Positions 25,501 through 38,390 of a stretch of 64,000 nucleotides of DNA are shown piece after piece. Position numbers and translations under genes: made by a program. Position 1 is the stretch's first letter. Each line of letters starts with the position of its first letter. The notes under the pieces were generated by a model, which was not told where the DNA came from, ran no database searches, and saw nothing but the letters and a program-made list of their open reading frames with translations. The DNA is from Marisa cornuarietis. Lineage: Eukaryota; Mollusca; Gastropoda; Architaenioglossa; Ampullariidae. The stretch lies in the NCBI GenBank assembly GCA_004794655.1, contig SMMW01000001.1, forward strand, positions 11,636,501 through 11,700,500, read 5' to 3'.

Positions 25501-28500
25501 TTTCGCCATCACTGTGCATACACATGGGGTTGCAAGCAGCTTTTTGTTTTTAATATTTAGTCAAGAAATATCTAAGTCCAAGTCTGAAGCGGACAGTTTC
25601 TATTTAGAGAATGAATGCTTTGTCATTTCTGAAAAAAAAAATAATAAAGATGGATATCATGGAATTATTTGTCCAAACCATGCGACCACTAGACATGATT
25701 AAGAAATGTAAGCTGAACTTTTGTTTACTTCTTATGATTGCTAGCGACTACTGATAATGTTTCAAACATAGCATTTTCCACAAATTTTTACAGCCACTCA
25801 GAAAAGTCACAGATGAGAAAACTTTGTCAGCAGGTCAAGGCACTGAACTCAGCTAATGGAACTAACCCAAAAAATCACTAAGTATGAACAGTCTACAAAA
25901 TAGCCACTCATTTTTACAAAAGCTCACCTCAGCCAGGTCCTCAAAGCATGTACCAACCAGCGGTAATTCATCATCCTGAGCAACCTCTACTTGTTCTTCC
26001 ACAGATCCTAGCAACTTTGCTGTGAACTCATAGATGTCAAGGATGTTGCTGAAAATCACATCCAAGTCCTGAAAATACAAATAACAGGTATGCATCTAGT
26101 GTTAAATATTGATAAAGTATCTTCTTGGCCATATTAAGTCCAAGCAGACATCATAAACAAACTTTTCATAATATGGAAAAGCAGATATTTGTTCATGTTG
26201 AATAATTCCACAGCCAAGGGAAATAAAGTACACAGAAAAGAAACCCCACAAGAACACAAACAACAATAATCAATGCCAATTTACAGTCTACACTTTTATT
26301 TGGGTCTTTTTTGATAAGCTACTTCTGTGTCAGACAAAATACAGAGGCACTTTAAGGGCACTTAAAACAATGTCATCACTATTACTAAATATGTACGAGT
26401 AAAACACCAACTGCTTTGTAAAAACATCTGGATGGCCCAAGGAAGTAAATCTGTTCCTCCAAAATAATCTAGCAACTTTGATGGTTAATATTCTGTCAAG
26501 CAAAAACAAAATCTAAAAAAAAAAAAAAAAGTAATGTTCTGCTACATGCAACCCATATGAAGCAAATAAAGAGTAAGGTGCCAAATTCACCTTAGAACGA
26601 GGAAAAAGATCAGCAAATGGTGCACGGAAGACTTTGATGATCATGTTTAAGTCACGAAGGTACTGTGTCTCCTCAACAATGAAGTCCTTCACAATCTCTT
26701 CATATGTCATGGACTCTCGCCGTACAGGTTCATCTTCAATCATCAAAGCTGTCACATCCTCCTCCTGATTAAACATGTCCACCAGGACCTACATGCACAT
26801 ACAACAGCTGTCATATTGGTCACCAGCACCTACTCCCACATACAACAACACATTTTTAAGGCTGCAAAAACATTTCTTACTGTTCAAAGCTTATATGATC
26901 TATGATCTTTTTTAGTTAATGCTCATCATCAACAACTCTTTCTATGCTTTCTGGCTTATCAGTCTTAACCATTTAGAATTTGTCCAGATCCTATTATTTA
27001 CACCATTTTCTGGTTTTGTTGATAAAATAAAACAGATACACTTTTGTATTTCTCTACGAATATTGTAAACTCACCGGATCTGCACATATTGCTACTTTTA
27101 TGTCTTGAGATGTAATTTCAGAGTGACGAATATTTTTGACATAAATGCCTGTGAACTGAAAATATTAAAACAAAATTAATCGGAATGCATGAAGTCTTCA
27201 GAGAAATACTACCAATAAACAAATAAAATACAATGAATACACTGTAAATAAAATCCAAAACATCAACATTTCTTCTGCCTAAAATACATGAATAAAACGG
27301 CTTTACATAGCTTTTCAAATGTGTGGCGTTTTCTTTGTTTGGCTAAATGAATGATAAGTTTGTTTTCTTATACCTGAGGTAACTTTCAGGTTTTCTTTAA
27401 CTAATAATTGTGTTTTTCTTTTATCTTTGTAATGTACTCTATACAGCAGAAATGGTAAAATGCATGTTTTTACTATATTCACTGTGATAGTTGTGGAAAG
27501 ACCACCTTAACCAACTTGCTGATTAATATCTGGTTTTATTATTGGTAAGCCCTCAAGTACCTCTTGCCGCAACTATCTTTAAATGGAACACTTACTTTCA
27601 GAATGTCTGCAGCTGTGTACTCGATCACAGCAACAATATAAACTACTACCTGGGAATCGACCCGGTAGCCCAAAACCTCCTGTTGAAAAAAAGCAAAACA
27701 AAAACCCAGATATTTGTATATTGCACAAATGACTAATTAAGATAATTTGACCATTTAAAAAAAAGAGGAACAGAAACCCAAACAAATGAGATAAATATAC
27801 CTACCTTCCACTTTGGTTTTATTTTAACTACTGACAAAATCTGTAATTTGAATCTAAGTTCCTTGTTTAAAACATATATGCCTAATTAAAATATCTGATA
27901 AACTAGATGCATAGGTTATTTCAGGTGGAAATATACTGACCACCATGATGATTGAAAGTTAAATGTTTTGGTGATGGACATAAAATGCCCATGGAAACAA
28001 AGAGATTGAGCACAAAGGAGGGCCTAGGGCCTGACAAGCATAATGCACTATTGCAAACTTAGATTGAAAAAAAACTAACAGCAATATTACTTAGAATAAT
28101 GCTGCAAGAATGGTAATTATCATTATTACCAAGTGTTTTCCTGCAACTGCCAATACAAGTCATGCACCACATATCAATGTTTTGATCAATGATAAATATA
28201 TGCACATATATGTACACCATATGATATGCTCACAATGATGAAATCATTTAATGATGCACTCGTCATATCTTCATCGTTTGGCAATGCATGTACACGGATA
28301 AATGTGATGTCCTAGCATTAGTTTAGTCCTTGAGGAGCATAGGGCCGCAACAACAGTCCTAGCATTACTACCAAGTTTTTCTTATACTATTTGATAGCAA
28401 TGAATAGCTGCATTTTGTCCATTAGAAAGAAAAACAGACACTATAAGTAGTGATGAAACATTTTGGTAAGTTATAATGCATTATATTTCACTTATTACAA

Positions 28501-31500
28501 ACATGAAGTCAGATTTGTTAAGATTGTATGTTAATAAGAATGGTTAATAAATTATATTGCTGTATATCTAAAGTTTATACGTGAATAAAAATAAATTTAT
28601 TCATGATTTGATCTAACCTAAGCAACTCATTTATGACATCACATTGATTGTTCATATTCATCTTCACAGTGGCGAAATGTCTTGAGTTAATAGATAATCT
28701 TACTGCTAACTGCTGGGAGTTTTTACAAAAGTCGAGTATCTACATTTTCACTTTCTTGTAGCAAAGGTAGTTAACACATGACCTAGGAAAAAATATGCAA
28801 TTCCCCAAAACCTGCTCTTCCCATGATGCAGGCAAAGTGCATTGTAAAATATTTTGCGTGCATCTGCATCAACAAGAACTATGCATTGCACTCAATGTTT
28901 TTACACTAAAAAGGCAGCTACATCTGAGAGCTGAATATGTTACTGCATAACTGTACATAAAAGAAAAACATTTCATGCCAGTTTCACTAACAAAGGTTTA
29001 AAGGTTAGCAACATAAAAAAAAATCTGTTAATGTCAGTGTCCATCTGGTTCAACAGGTACAGTTCTCGTTTTCTCATCAAAACACACTTTCAGTTAGTAG
29101 GTTTTCATTATCCCACCTGTCATCTGGCTGGGGTTTAAGGGGATTGATCCTTTTATGCAAAGCCTGCAACTATGGCTGTATCACAGCAAAGCAGTCAGCC
29201 CCATAAACAGATGCTACATGCAGAGAAAGAACAGCATGCCCGAGACGGGATCTGAACTCAGGACAGCCAATCCAATTTGTATTGTAAAGTATTAATAATC
29301 CAACTCTGATTCTTGATATTTTGTATTATTCATTGTTTGAAATATGTGGCCCTGTGCGAATGGGGTTTACTCCTACTTTAACCTGTTAGTAAACAATAGA
29401 AAATCAACCTTGAGCAGAGGCTGGACTTTGTCCACAGGCAAAAGCAAGGTTGAATTTTTCTTGCCCTTTTCCAGAGCATTCTGGGCATCGTTAATCGCCC
29501 ACTTGTCAATTGGGTCTGGGAAAGTTTTATGAACACGATCTTCCACATCCTGCACAGTGTGGGGCTGGGACGAGCACAGCAGCATCAGCAGCTGTAGCAT
29601 CAGCTTCTCAATGTACTCCAGAGCATCTTCTCTTGCCGACAGTGATGGATGCACCTGGCGCTGCACCTGCACACCATGACAGTTATAAGCACTGAACAAC
29701 AGCTGTTGTCGCTGTGGCTGATCGTTGTACCAGATAACATACCAGGACAGTTATGAACATTGAACAATAACTGTGATCTTTGTGGCTGATCCCTGTACCA
29801 GAGAAACCATACATCTGATGGTAGTACAATCCTTCTAAACAACTGATACCAATGATTCCAGAAGTTATAAACAAAGTAATAGTAACAGTGATATACAGAC
29901 ATTAAAAATACAGAATGGTAGGCAGAAAGATAAGAAATTGCCACAATTTATGTTTAAGATAAAACTTCGAATTACCCAAAGCTGCCTCCATGTAATCTGT
30001 AAACCCGTTGTTTGGTAAAACAAAATGAACATAAAATTTAAAACAAATTTTAAATGAAAAGTTTATCAATAAAAATTTTATTAACAATAGGTGTTACCAG
30101 ACTGATCATGATCTTTAAAAACTACAAAGGTCCTAATTGTGTTTTAAATGCATACAAATATGGTGGTTTTCTTATATCGTTTATGAAAACAGTTTTGTGG
30201 TGGAAAGCAACTTAGTTTTAACCGTGTGGTTAGTGTGCTTAACTGTGTAAAAGAAAGCCTGCTTAGCTAGTGGTTAAAAAACTTCCAACCCAGAGAAATG
30301 GGTCTCCATTACATCAGAAAGGGTAAAGGCAGCCATCTACATGCCATGCTCAAGAGACAGTGAATCAGTCATAATCAAACCTTACAGCCAATAGGCTTTG
30401 CCACTATTGGCCTTTACCTTTTACATTACCTACCCATACTATATTCAAACAAACCCTGTACCAAACTTGCCTTGAGTCAAGTTGCTCAATCTTCTTGCTA
30501 AACATTAGTGGTGTTTCTAACAAGTGTAAGCTATCCAGGAAAGTCCACAGTGTGAATGCTTGCAAGCAGATTATAAGACAAATTTATCTCTCATCTAAAT
30601 GTATAAGAAATTCCTGTTTACCTCTGCATCCTTCATTAATCATGTGATAAAGGGTGCTGAGGTCCCAGAATTTATGGCACTACAGATTATCAGTTTCTCT
30701 TTACAGTTATTTTGCCTTCTTTCAGCCTCAACTTAATAAAGCACTCTATAATAATCCTAGCACTGTCATTAATAAAAACACCTTTAATTCAATGTCTGAT
30801 GGAAGACTGTTTGCATAAATATATGTCGCAATGACAGTGTTTTACAAAGTAAGCAATTTATTTTACAAGTGAGTTTTAAAAAAACATAAAGTTGAGTAAA
30901 TGCTAACACACAAATTGCAACATGATCAGCAAAAATTGCAACATATACAAATGCAGATTAAAAGCTTTTAGTAACTGTACGCTTATCACTGCATACCTAA
31001 AAAGGTTAAAAATATACTGTCATTATATCATTTACTCAGTTGATTATTTATAAAAGACAATACCAATAATATACCATTTACATGTTGCATGCTGATCAGC
31101 ATGATTTAAAGATTATACAGTACTTATAGGATTTATAGATCCCTACAAATAATGATAACTCACAAACTGTAAAGTCGTTTACTTATACTATTAATATTAT
31201 TTTCCTGGGCCTTTTTTCAAAAGTAGTAACAAATGATGTCAATATTATTAGGTCAATCCACATGTCTGACCCAGATAAAAATACCACAACGAAGACAGCA
31301 AATCAGAAGAAACTAAAATGTTAATTTTTCCACGATCCATTTATGATATGAAGCGAGCATCCACTATGTCGTATTACGCCATTTTGACGTAGGTATTTAA
31401 AATCTAAGAAAAAAATTTAAATCGACGTATACATCCAAGGATCATCATGTGACGACACTTACCCCTCTTAATGCAGCGCCAAAAATTCCTTTCCATTTTG

Positions 31501-31567
31501 CGAGGTTTTCAAGCGCGTGCGCACTGTAGACAGGATTTTCCCCCGAAGATAAACTCGCGGGGAACAT
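12436..31567 (-). CDS. SOS1: Son of sevenless (SOS), Ras/Rac guanine nucleotide exchange factor
   Basis: SOS links Grb2-bound receptor tyrosine kinases to Ras by catalysing GDP release. Twenty-three coding exons join in phase into 1262 aa, close to the usual 1300-1600. The order is histone fold (about 1-175), DH (about 190-390), PH (about 430-545), REM (about 598-740), CDC25 catalytic domain (about 774-1000) and proline-rich tail (1030-1262). Exon coordinates are given in the block entries below. The start is the ATG at 31567, which opens a 35-residue exon ending in a GTAAGT donor and resembling the family N-terminus. Conserved blocks include [45 protein letters not shown] and [20 protein letters not shown]. 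Vertebrates have two paralogues and invertebrates usually one; the symbol marks the family, not a vertebrate orthologue. The TAG stop at 12436-12438 is followed by the region shared with NDUFAF5. Confidence 0.95.
14324..14485. repeat. Cluster of GC-rich palindromes in a SOS intron
   Basis: Four inverted repeats lie within about 150 bp. They are an imperfect GCCACGAAGGTGGC (14324-14337), a perfect 18-mer GAGCCACGATCGTGGCTC (14357-14374), a perfect 16-mer GGCCACAATTGTGGCC (14409-14424) and a near-perfect 17-mer (14458-14474). The motif CTTACCGGCAGA follows the first and third, which suggests a degenerate tandem unit. It lies between SOS exons 20 and 21 and is far more GC-rich than the intron around it. 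Its function is unknown. Confidence 0.8.
14878..17407 (-). other. SOS1: SOS exons 16-20: CDC25 Ras-exchange domain
   Basis: Exons are 17407-17306, 17028-16873, 16462-16280, 15338-15221 and 15071-14878. Exon 17 starts [20 protein letters not shown], exon 18 has [20 protein letters not shown] next to the helical hairpin that opens the Ras nucleotide site, exon 19 has [13 protein letters not shown], and exon 20 has [20 protein letters not shown]. Nothing expected of an active exchange factor is missing. Confidence 0.95.
17864..19299 (-). other. SOS1: SOS exons 13-15: REM domain
   Basis: Exons are 19299-19003, 18594-18475 and 18020-17864. Key blocks are [33 protein letters not shown] and [20 protein letters not shown]. 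The REM domain forms the allosteric Ras-GTP site together with CDC25. An ATG at 19298 opens a long frame but lies inside this exon and is not a gene start. Confidence 0.94.
20730..20752. repeat. Poly(T) tract
   Basis: A run of about 20 T lies in the SOS intron between exons 10 and 11, 440 bp from the dispersed repeat. It may be the A-tail of an old minus-strand retro-insertion. No body was recognised. Confidence 0.5.
21191..21700 (+). repeat. Dispersed repeat, copy 1 (long), in SOS intron
   Basis: The repeat starts with (AAT)n, then GTGAAGATTTTTATAGCGC and GCATGCTCTTAGCGCTTAAA. Its first roughly 340 bp match 37292-37632 with only about six differences, in the same orientation. This copy continues further, to about 21700, so copy 2 is truncated. 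The GCGC/AGCGCT core and ATT head recur in older fragments at 9520 and 15885. It has no coding capacity and is probably a non-autonomous element. Confidence 0.85.
22323..26788 (-). other. SOS1: SOS exons 5-9: DH domain and DH-PH linker
   Basis: Exons are 26788-26591, 26068-25928, 25162-25052, 24720-24619 and 22450-22323, encoding about residues 177-402. Exon 5 begins [12 protein letters not shown] and continues into the DH with [19 protein letters not shown]. Exon 6 has [13 protein letters not shown]. Exon 7 ([14 protein letters not shown]) is the most divergent part. Exon 8 has [20 protein letters not shown]. In SOS the DH module supports Rac exchange and autoinhibition. Confidence 0.9.
27075..31567 (-). 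other. SOS1: SOS exons 1-4: histone-fold domain
   Basis: Exons, listed 5' to 3' on the minus strand, are 31567-31463, 29666-29409, 27679-27596 and 27155-27075. They encode residues 1-176. Exon 2 contains [19 protein letters not shown] and [20 protein letters not shown], exon 3 [18 protein letters not shown], and exon 4 [20 protein letters not shown]. This is the paired histone fold that in SOS binds phosphatidic acid and packs on the catalytic part. All four exons end in phase 0. Confidence 0.92.
29150..29275 (-). mobile_element. SINE family B fragment in SOS intron 2
   Basis: The stretch GGCTGTATCACAGC ... AAACAGATGCTACATGCAG ... AGAAAGAACAGC ... GATCTGAACTCAGGACAGCC matches the elements at 44445 and 50310. 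On the minus strand it reads from a tRNA-like B box towards the body. It is a diverged copy without a recognisable target duplication. Confidence 0.65.
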
Positions 31568-32627
31568 AGCGTTCGAATGCAACGGCTCTCCTGGATGCTA
31601 TATTTACAAACTCAGTATGATTCCACAGCTTTCTTCCCTGCCATGTTTAACATACAAGGGGCATAACCTTGTAAAAATTAACGGGGTCACATAGAAAACT
31701 GAATTTGTCATCATAAATTTCATCTTCAGCATATGTCTGTTATGGGCATAAAGGTAAGACCACGATTTAAGTCATTTCGTCAGCAGATTCGGATTCAAGA
31801 GGTAACAAACCCCACATTGTTTACAGATTTCCTCGAAGCCTAAAATTTCCGCATTCATTCGCAGGAAACATTTGTCTGCGCATGAGCAGGATTTCCAGCG
31901 ATTTGACTTTACGACATTTTATTTTTTAAGTTATATGCATAAAATTATTGTCGTTACAATCATTCAATATGTAAGAGAGCTGATGATTTTGATTTTACAA
32001 TATTTTATGCGACATTTGGAAAAGGACACATCTCAAACTACGTCATTTATTTACCTAGGATTTCCGGTTTATGTCAACCACTTTCATTTTCTGACAAATT
32101 CAGCGTTTGCTTGTATATTATCAATTTCTTTTGCAAAGACTGTTCTTATTTCTTCTTTATTTTATAGCAGTGTGATATATTTGATACCTTTCAATTAAAT
32201 CTTTTTCTTAATGAATTCTTTGTTTTTTCTTAGACTTGTGTGCAGCTGTAGATGGTTCACGATGTTCAAGATATGAAAAAAGACGTATAGACGCCTCAAA
32301 AAGAGATAGAGAAGAAGATAAACTAGAGGCAATGGACGTTTTTTAGACAAAAGTAAAGCTTAGGTTTAAACAAATGGAGACTCCTAGGTAACGTGATATT
32401 AAGTAGGCTATGTGCATATACACTCTGGCATTCATGCATAGTTGGATTTTTGATTTTTTGGTTTTTATTCATTAAAAATTTCGTCGGTGATTACACCTTA
32501 TTGGATTTAACATTTCTCGAGCAAAATTAAGTTTGAAAAACTCTTGCAATGATATTTTTGTATAAACATTGCCTATATTAATTTTTTATTTCAAAATAAC
32601 CCTAAGTAACCCTGTATATGAAAAAGA
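31568..32627. promoter_or_regulatory. Bidirectional promoter region between SOS and AIDA
   Basis: The start codons of SOS (minus, 31567) and AIDA (plus, 32628) lie head to head, about 1060 bp apart, so both promoters and 5' UTRs fall here. An NRF-1-like TGCGCATGAGCA (one mismatch to the palindromic consensus) lies at about 31877-31888. No TATA box is obvious at either expected position. Open frames inside, such as 31872-32198, have no recognisable product. Confidence 0.55.
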
Positions 32628-35600
32628 ATGGATGAAAACGAAATGACAGTTGTAGTGACTTGCTGGAAGAAAAATTTCAAAACAGCTACAGATTTTGATA
32701 TGTGGGGTCAGCGAGTAGAGGCTGTAGATATGTATAAAAGGTAACTGTCATTTTTTAAATATTATTTTTATCGTTAATGTATAATTATCAAATATCTTAG
32801 TCTTTTTGCTCATCCTTTTCATCACTATACTATCATCTTAATGAAAGACAATATCATGTCTTCTTATATCTATCAGCATGCACAAGGTGAAAGAAGTGGA
32901 TGGTGACTGAGCTGTGTGTGTGTGTGTGCATGTGGGAGTAACAGCTAGAGAGCAAGTAATTTTACAGATTTATTTGTGTTTCTGTGATGATGCATCTTTT
33001 CTTATTCTTAATTTTTTTTTGTTTTTATCAACTCTCAGATTGTCAAAGGAACTACATCAACATGCCAATTCATACAGCAGACTCTCCGATAGCCAGAGGG
33101 TAAGAAGTTATTGATTTGAGAGTTTGATCAATCTGGTTCAGTTCTTTTCTTGTTCACATATATTTTGGGTGCAGATTGTGATACACTTGTTTTTAGGTGG
33201 GCTGTACATTTTCACAAATACTTCCATTTACCTTTTGATTTTAACCCTTGAAAATATTACAAAGAATCATGAAGCCACAGTAAACAATGCACTGATGTAA
33301 TTGTCCACACACTTTTAAGACTTTTTGAAAATAGTGTTATAAATCTTGATAGGAGAGTAACATTATATCTTTATTTGCCTCAAATGAGGCCTTTCACAGT
33401 CTGCACGTATGGAAATCCACATATGTCTGCTTTAAGAAAAGAGATGACCATTTAAGATATCTCATTGACTTCCTTTATATTTACAGAAACTTTTACAAAA
33501 AATTGCCATCTGCATTGATTCAAGACAAAGACTTCTTCAGTCAGAGGTACACAACTAAATGGAGAAGCTTCTTTTTACTTTTTAACATTTACTGTATCTA
33601 AACAACAGAAGTACCTGGGGTTCACCTGAGTTGATTTTTTCCTCTTTCTCTTTCATTTGTAATGTTATTGACATTTTATTCATTAGAGTCAAGCTTATTC
33701 ATGCATGCAATGTAGCAAAATAGTAAAACAATTGTCTTTTCCCTTATTTGACAGCTTATGTTTGGCAACAGGTGTACCATGTTTTGAGTGAAGCTACCAC
33801 ACAAATCGGTTGCTTTCTTCCCCTCCCTTGTTCTGTACCTGTCTTTTGCTCTCTCTCTCTTTCCCTTTCTGTATCTCTCTTTCTCATCAAAACCATCTCA
33901 AATTATGATGTTGTCCACATTTCTCCTGCATGGAAAAGGTACATCAGAATTTCTGCATAGTATTTTTCCAGTTGGAGTCACAAGTAACATGTTTAAATGG
34001 AATAAATAAATATCAGATATAAACATGCTCCAGAACAATTTACACCAAACAACATTACCCATGACCAAACCATAATAAGATCATTCCTGCCAAATTTGGT
34101 GAGGATTGGACAAATGGTTAGATTTGCACACACTTTTCACCTCACTCTGCTTTATTTATAAGATAAATAGTTTATCTCAAAGGAAGGCTCTCCATGAAAA
34201 AGGCAAAGCTTTTCTTGCAAACCAGTATTTAAGCATAGTATACATCATGGAGATATTATAGTTCCCATTATGACTAAATCAAAATATTATCTGCTTTCAG
34301 AAACCTGGCCAATTTGCAGGAGTTTCTTTAAATGACCTTCAAAGATTAGAATCAAGTATGTTTTCCGTATGATGCATACATTATTCAAACAAGAAAAATC
34401 CATTTATATCTTAGTGTTGCACAACAGAATTGATAGTCATTTTAATGATTCTATGTATTCATGCAATCAGCCTGCTTTATAATCCTCAGTATAAACTTTT
34501 TTTAATCATTAGAAAAGAACATTCCATTGACTCATGCACCATTTTGTATATTTTTAAAGGTAGATGTCCTGCTTAAGTATCACAATGTTGTTTTATGAAG
34601 TTTGATTGCCGAATATCAAAAACTGCAAAAGGGGTACATAGTGTTTCTGTTAGTAGAATATGTTTTGTGAAGGAGGTAACTATTTGTTGCATGCCTGTTT
34701 TATGCTACAGCATTGTCAAATATTTTGTGCCACCATAAGAGTGACTTTCCACTGGACATATCCGTGTCTCATATGCAAATGAAGCAGCATATGGGATTTA
34801 GGTGAGTTATCTATTATCATGTTTAACAGTTGTGCAAATACTGACCATGTTGTTATTTATGCAAAAACTGTACAACAAGTAAATCTATAATAGATATTTT
34901 AGATATGCTGTGAATTATGCTTTCAAGTGCTATATACTCTTTTCACATTTTTTATATTTAGAAATAAATTACCTGATTGGGATGTTTTGTCTGGTTGCAG
35001 ACAAAATTTTGAAGGCCAAAGTGAAGATGATAAGCAAGGACAGTATGGTATATTTCACTTTCTTTTAAGCAGTAAACCCAGTTACAAAGCATTCTCTCTG
35101 CATTTCACATTATAATAAATGTAATTTGATCTTATTTTTTATTCAGTATGACCAACTAAGAGGCAAAATCACTCTCTGAACTCCTTCTATGCCACCTTTT
35201 GGAAACTACCTCAAACTATCTTTCTTGCACAGCAGTATTGGCATCGCATCTTGTACAAATTGAATCTAACATCCATTTTTAACAAAAAACAACAACAAAA
35301 ACCACAAACAAACAAGATGGGGTGACTTTTTGACTTTTTCTTAGATCATGTTTTATCAGTCTGTGATGTTTAGATGCATACACATGAACTTCCCTTTGTG
35401 AACAAAATCTTTGCAATTCACATTTAACCTCTTTGGTATAAACCCTGAGCATTACTGAGGCTTGGAATTGTATGGAGAAATGATTAAGCAAGCATCACTC
35501 AAGGTAACCTGATTTTACCCTCTGATGCAATGTTAACACTTGAGGTTAACCATTTTTACATAAAACTCCAAATTTGAGTAACACTTGGGGGTAAACACCA

Positions 35601-37052
35601 AGGAGGTTAAAGAAAATATGCAATCTATGTACCAGGTGGGTTTTTTTCAGCGAATGGGAGCTTGCTGCCCAGGCCTCTGCCTGTAGTACGGATGACACTA
35701 CTCACAGTGTGGGTGGAAAAAATTAGTCTCAAAAATGTGGCTCAGTACATTGACCCCTTCCTCACAGTGTCTGTCAAGGGTGAGGTTTTTTTCCCCTTTG
35801 TTGGGTTTTTTGTGGTCTTTCTGTAGCCTGTCACTCAGGTGGTGATACTTGATTTATCAGGAAGAGTTGTGTCTTAGTCTGATAAAATTTTTGTGACCAA
35901 GCATAGAGCTGAAATTTTGGCAAGCAAACCCTTTAAACATGGAAATAAAGAGCCCATTTCAAAATGTTGTGATTCATGGGGCATAATGGCATAACTACAA
36001 TACAGAATCTGGAATATTCCTTAGTTTGGCCATGCTGCATGTGGAAGAACATCAACAGTAAGTCTCTCAAGGCCATCATGTGTGTTACACAAAAAGAACA
36101 AATATTCCTTTCATTCACAATAGTGAAAGTGGCATGTACTATTTTCCGCAGCCTATTATTTCCTGAGCTATGGCAATAGTTAATGGTCTCTATAATGTTC
36201 CATTAGGCTGTTCATATAACTTCTTTCTTTTATGTCATCAGAAATCAATTTAACATGATGACAGCTACCTTTTAATGACTCAGATGCAGAAGGCAAGGAC
36301 ATGACAACTTCACAAGATACACCTGTTGCTTCTGACAAGGATGACACCTGTATCCAGTTCAACATGGATGTCTACATTCAAAAAGCTCTTGAAAGTTTAC
36401 CCCCAGGTTTGTCAGTTGCTCATATTCATCCACCTGTGAACAAATACTTTTTTAAATATAAATATTAACTGGTTTTACTTCTTTCTTTTCTATGTTGTCC
36501 TCAGGGTATGCTGTTTTCTTTGAGCTTAAGCATTACAAACCCAAGAAAAAAGCAGTCAGTACTAGATGCTGGTCTTTCCTTGAAAAGGATGAAATTAAAG
36601 AAGGACCTGCTGTTCTTGAACTGTGAGTAGATAAGATTATGGAGAAACTGCTGCTTAAACTGTGTATATGTATATATAGCCTGTTTTGAACAAAAAATTC
36701 ACCTCAAAACAGAAAGCTGTTTGCAATTTTCATCACATCTGTATATAGAGTAGTTCAAAAGATGTTTTAGGTGAGATGTATAATTCTCTTTCCATTTGTG
36801 TTGTTTTATGACTTATGAGATAAAAGTAGCATACTAATTTATTTCAACAGTGGTCAAAATACAACATTACAGGTATCTTAGTAACCAAGTGATATTGTAT
36901 AGCAGTCCTATTTTAGTTGTAGATCTTTTGTCTTTAACAAAATTTCTTTTTGTCATAGGTACAAGAAACCCACAGATTTCCGTCGAAGAAACATTAGCTT
37001 ATTTACTGTCAAACCACTCTATCTTCACCTAAGACTGAAGCTCTTCAGATGA
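32628..37052 (+). CDS. AIDA: AIDA, Axin interactor, dorsalization-associated protein
   Basis: AIDA binds Axin and restrains Axin-driven JNK signalling in vertebrates, and has also been tied to ER-associated degradation of lipid-synthesis enzymes. Ten coding exons join in phase: 32628-32740, 33039-33099, 33487-33546, 34301-34355, 34711-34801, 34962-35047, 35651-35779, 36284-36406, 36505-36622 and 36959-37052. They give 309 aa, against about 306 in human. Residues 1-105 form the helical N-terminal domain (FDMWGQRVEAVDMYKRLSKE, LLQKIAICIDSRQRLLQSE). Residues about 165-309 form the C2-like domain (MTLLTVWVEKISLKNVAQYI, DTPVASDKDDTCIQFNMDVY, FFELKHYKPKKKAV, ELYKKPTDFRRRN). The middle (127-160) is acidic and variable. 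Nothing is broken. The start ATG has no in-frame upstream extension that is needed. Confidence 0.95.
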
Positions 37053-38390
37053 AGTATCAAATGTTCTTTGACAGTTTTTTGATGAAACCTAAAAGTGTAT
37101 TTTTTTAAATATGTAAAATAATGCAAAAAAACTTTTAACCACTCCTGGACTGAGATGAGCATGGCAATTTTACACAGTAGCAGTTTCTAAAAATTTAGCA
37201 CTTTCTATGTCTTTTATATCTCTGTTTGTAATGTTAGCAACATTCTGTTGTGCAAAAATGTAACTATAGATGTCACAGCAATATTTCAGTGTAATAATTA
37301 TATAGTGAAGATTTTTATAGCGCATATTGACACTCATAGAGAGCATGCTCTTAGCGCTTAAAATGGGGAAGAGACATGGACTAAGTAGATACAGAACAAA
37401 GGGGACGAAAGAAAACGACAGTACTGACGACGAAACAGAAAACAAAAGGCATCAAGTAACAGGAACAGAGAAATATAGTGATTCTGCGAGAAAGATGGGT
37501 AAAGTAGCAAGAGGGAAGGGGGAGGGGTAAGAAGGACTAGCATTGTGGACTGTGTTAGAAGTAATGCTCAAGGAAGAGGTGCGTTTTCAGTGCAGATTTG
37601 AAAGATTCAATTGTAGGAAGGTGGCGGATATCAAAACCATTTATACTCATTCTTGAGAAAGAGACCTTGTCTTCATTTTTCATTAAAATTTAGGATCTTC
37701 AGTATGCTTAATGCATCATAAGTCTCCTTGTTTTATAGTCAAGAAAGCTGATCCATTATGTCTCATTGTCAGCTAAGAGCATTCACAGTGAATTATCTGA
37801 CTAGTGTCTTGTGTGCACATATCTCTTACATTTGTGTCTCCAACTTGTGTAAATTGCTTTGTCCCATGTGTATATATTGCACAGTGTGAAACATATTTCT
37901 TGCATTTGTGGGTCAAACATGTATGATTTATTGTTTTTCATATTGCATGGTGTGTGCATTAATATATCTTATACATATGATTTTTAATTCTCTTAAATAT
38001 ATTGTTTTCCTCATACATGAAATTGACAAATTTCTATTATGTGTGACTTCACAGTTTTGATTATGCTGCATGCAGCATACACTAGTATAAAAACATTGCT
38101 GGTTTTCATGTGGTGTGGGGTAACGTCCAGCCATTTTAAGATATTCACCAGAACACTTAAGAGCTGATCTCTAACAAAGACCTATGAAACTATTTTTGGA
38201 AAACGTAGGTACTTATACAGTTAAAACATTGTTTCTTTTATTTGAGTATGACAGTGACATCATCATGAGTCTAATAACATTTATGGCATAAATTACCACA
38301 TGCAAATGAAGATTATCTTTACCTTGTATTCATATATTCCTGCTGGAGGTATGTCTTTGTCCTTCATGTCCAAAGAAGACAAGGATTTGC
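37053..38390. other. AIDA 3' flank
   Basis: This is AT-rich sequence after the AIDA stop, probably including its 3' UTR. No clear AATAAA was found close to the stop. It contains the second copy of the dispersed repeat at 37292 and is otherwise without recognisable features. Confidence 0.5.
37292..37632 (+). repeat. Dispersed repeat, copy 2 (truncated), downstream of AIDA
   Basis: This is the truncated partner of the repeat at 21191, in the same orientation and almost identical over about 340 bp. The differences are a few substitutions and one missing base near 37486. It breaks off at about 37632, where the longer copy continues. The 3' truncation suggests either reverse-transcription-type truncation or later deletion. 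Confidence 0.85.
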
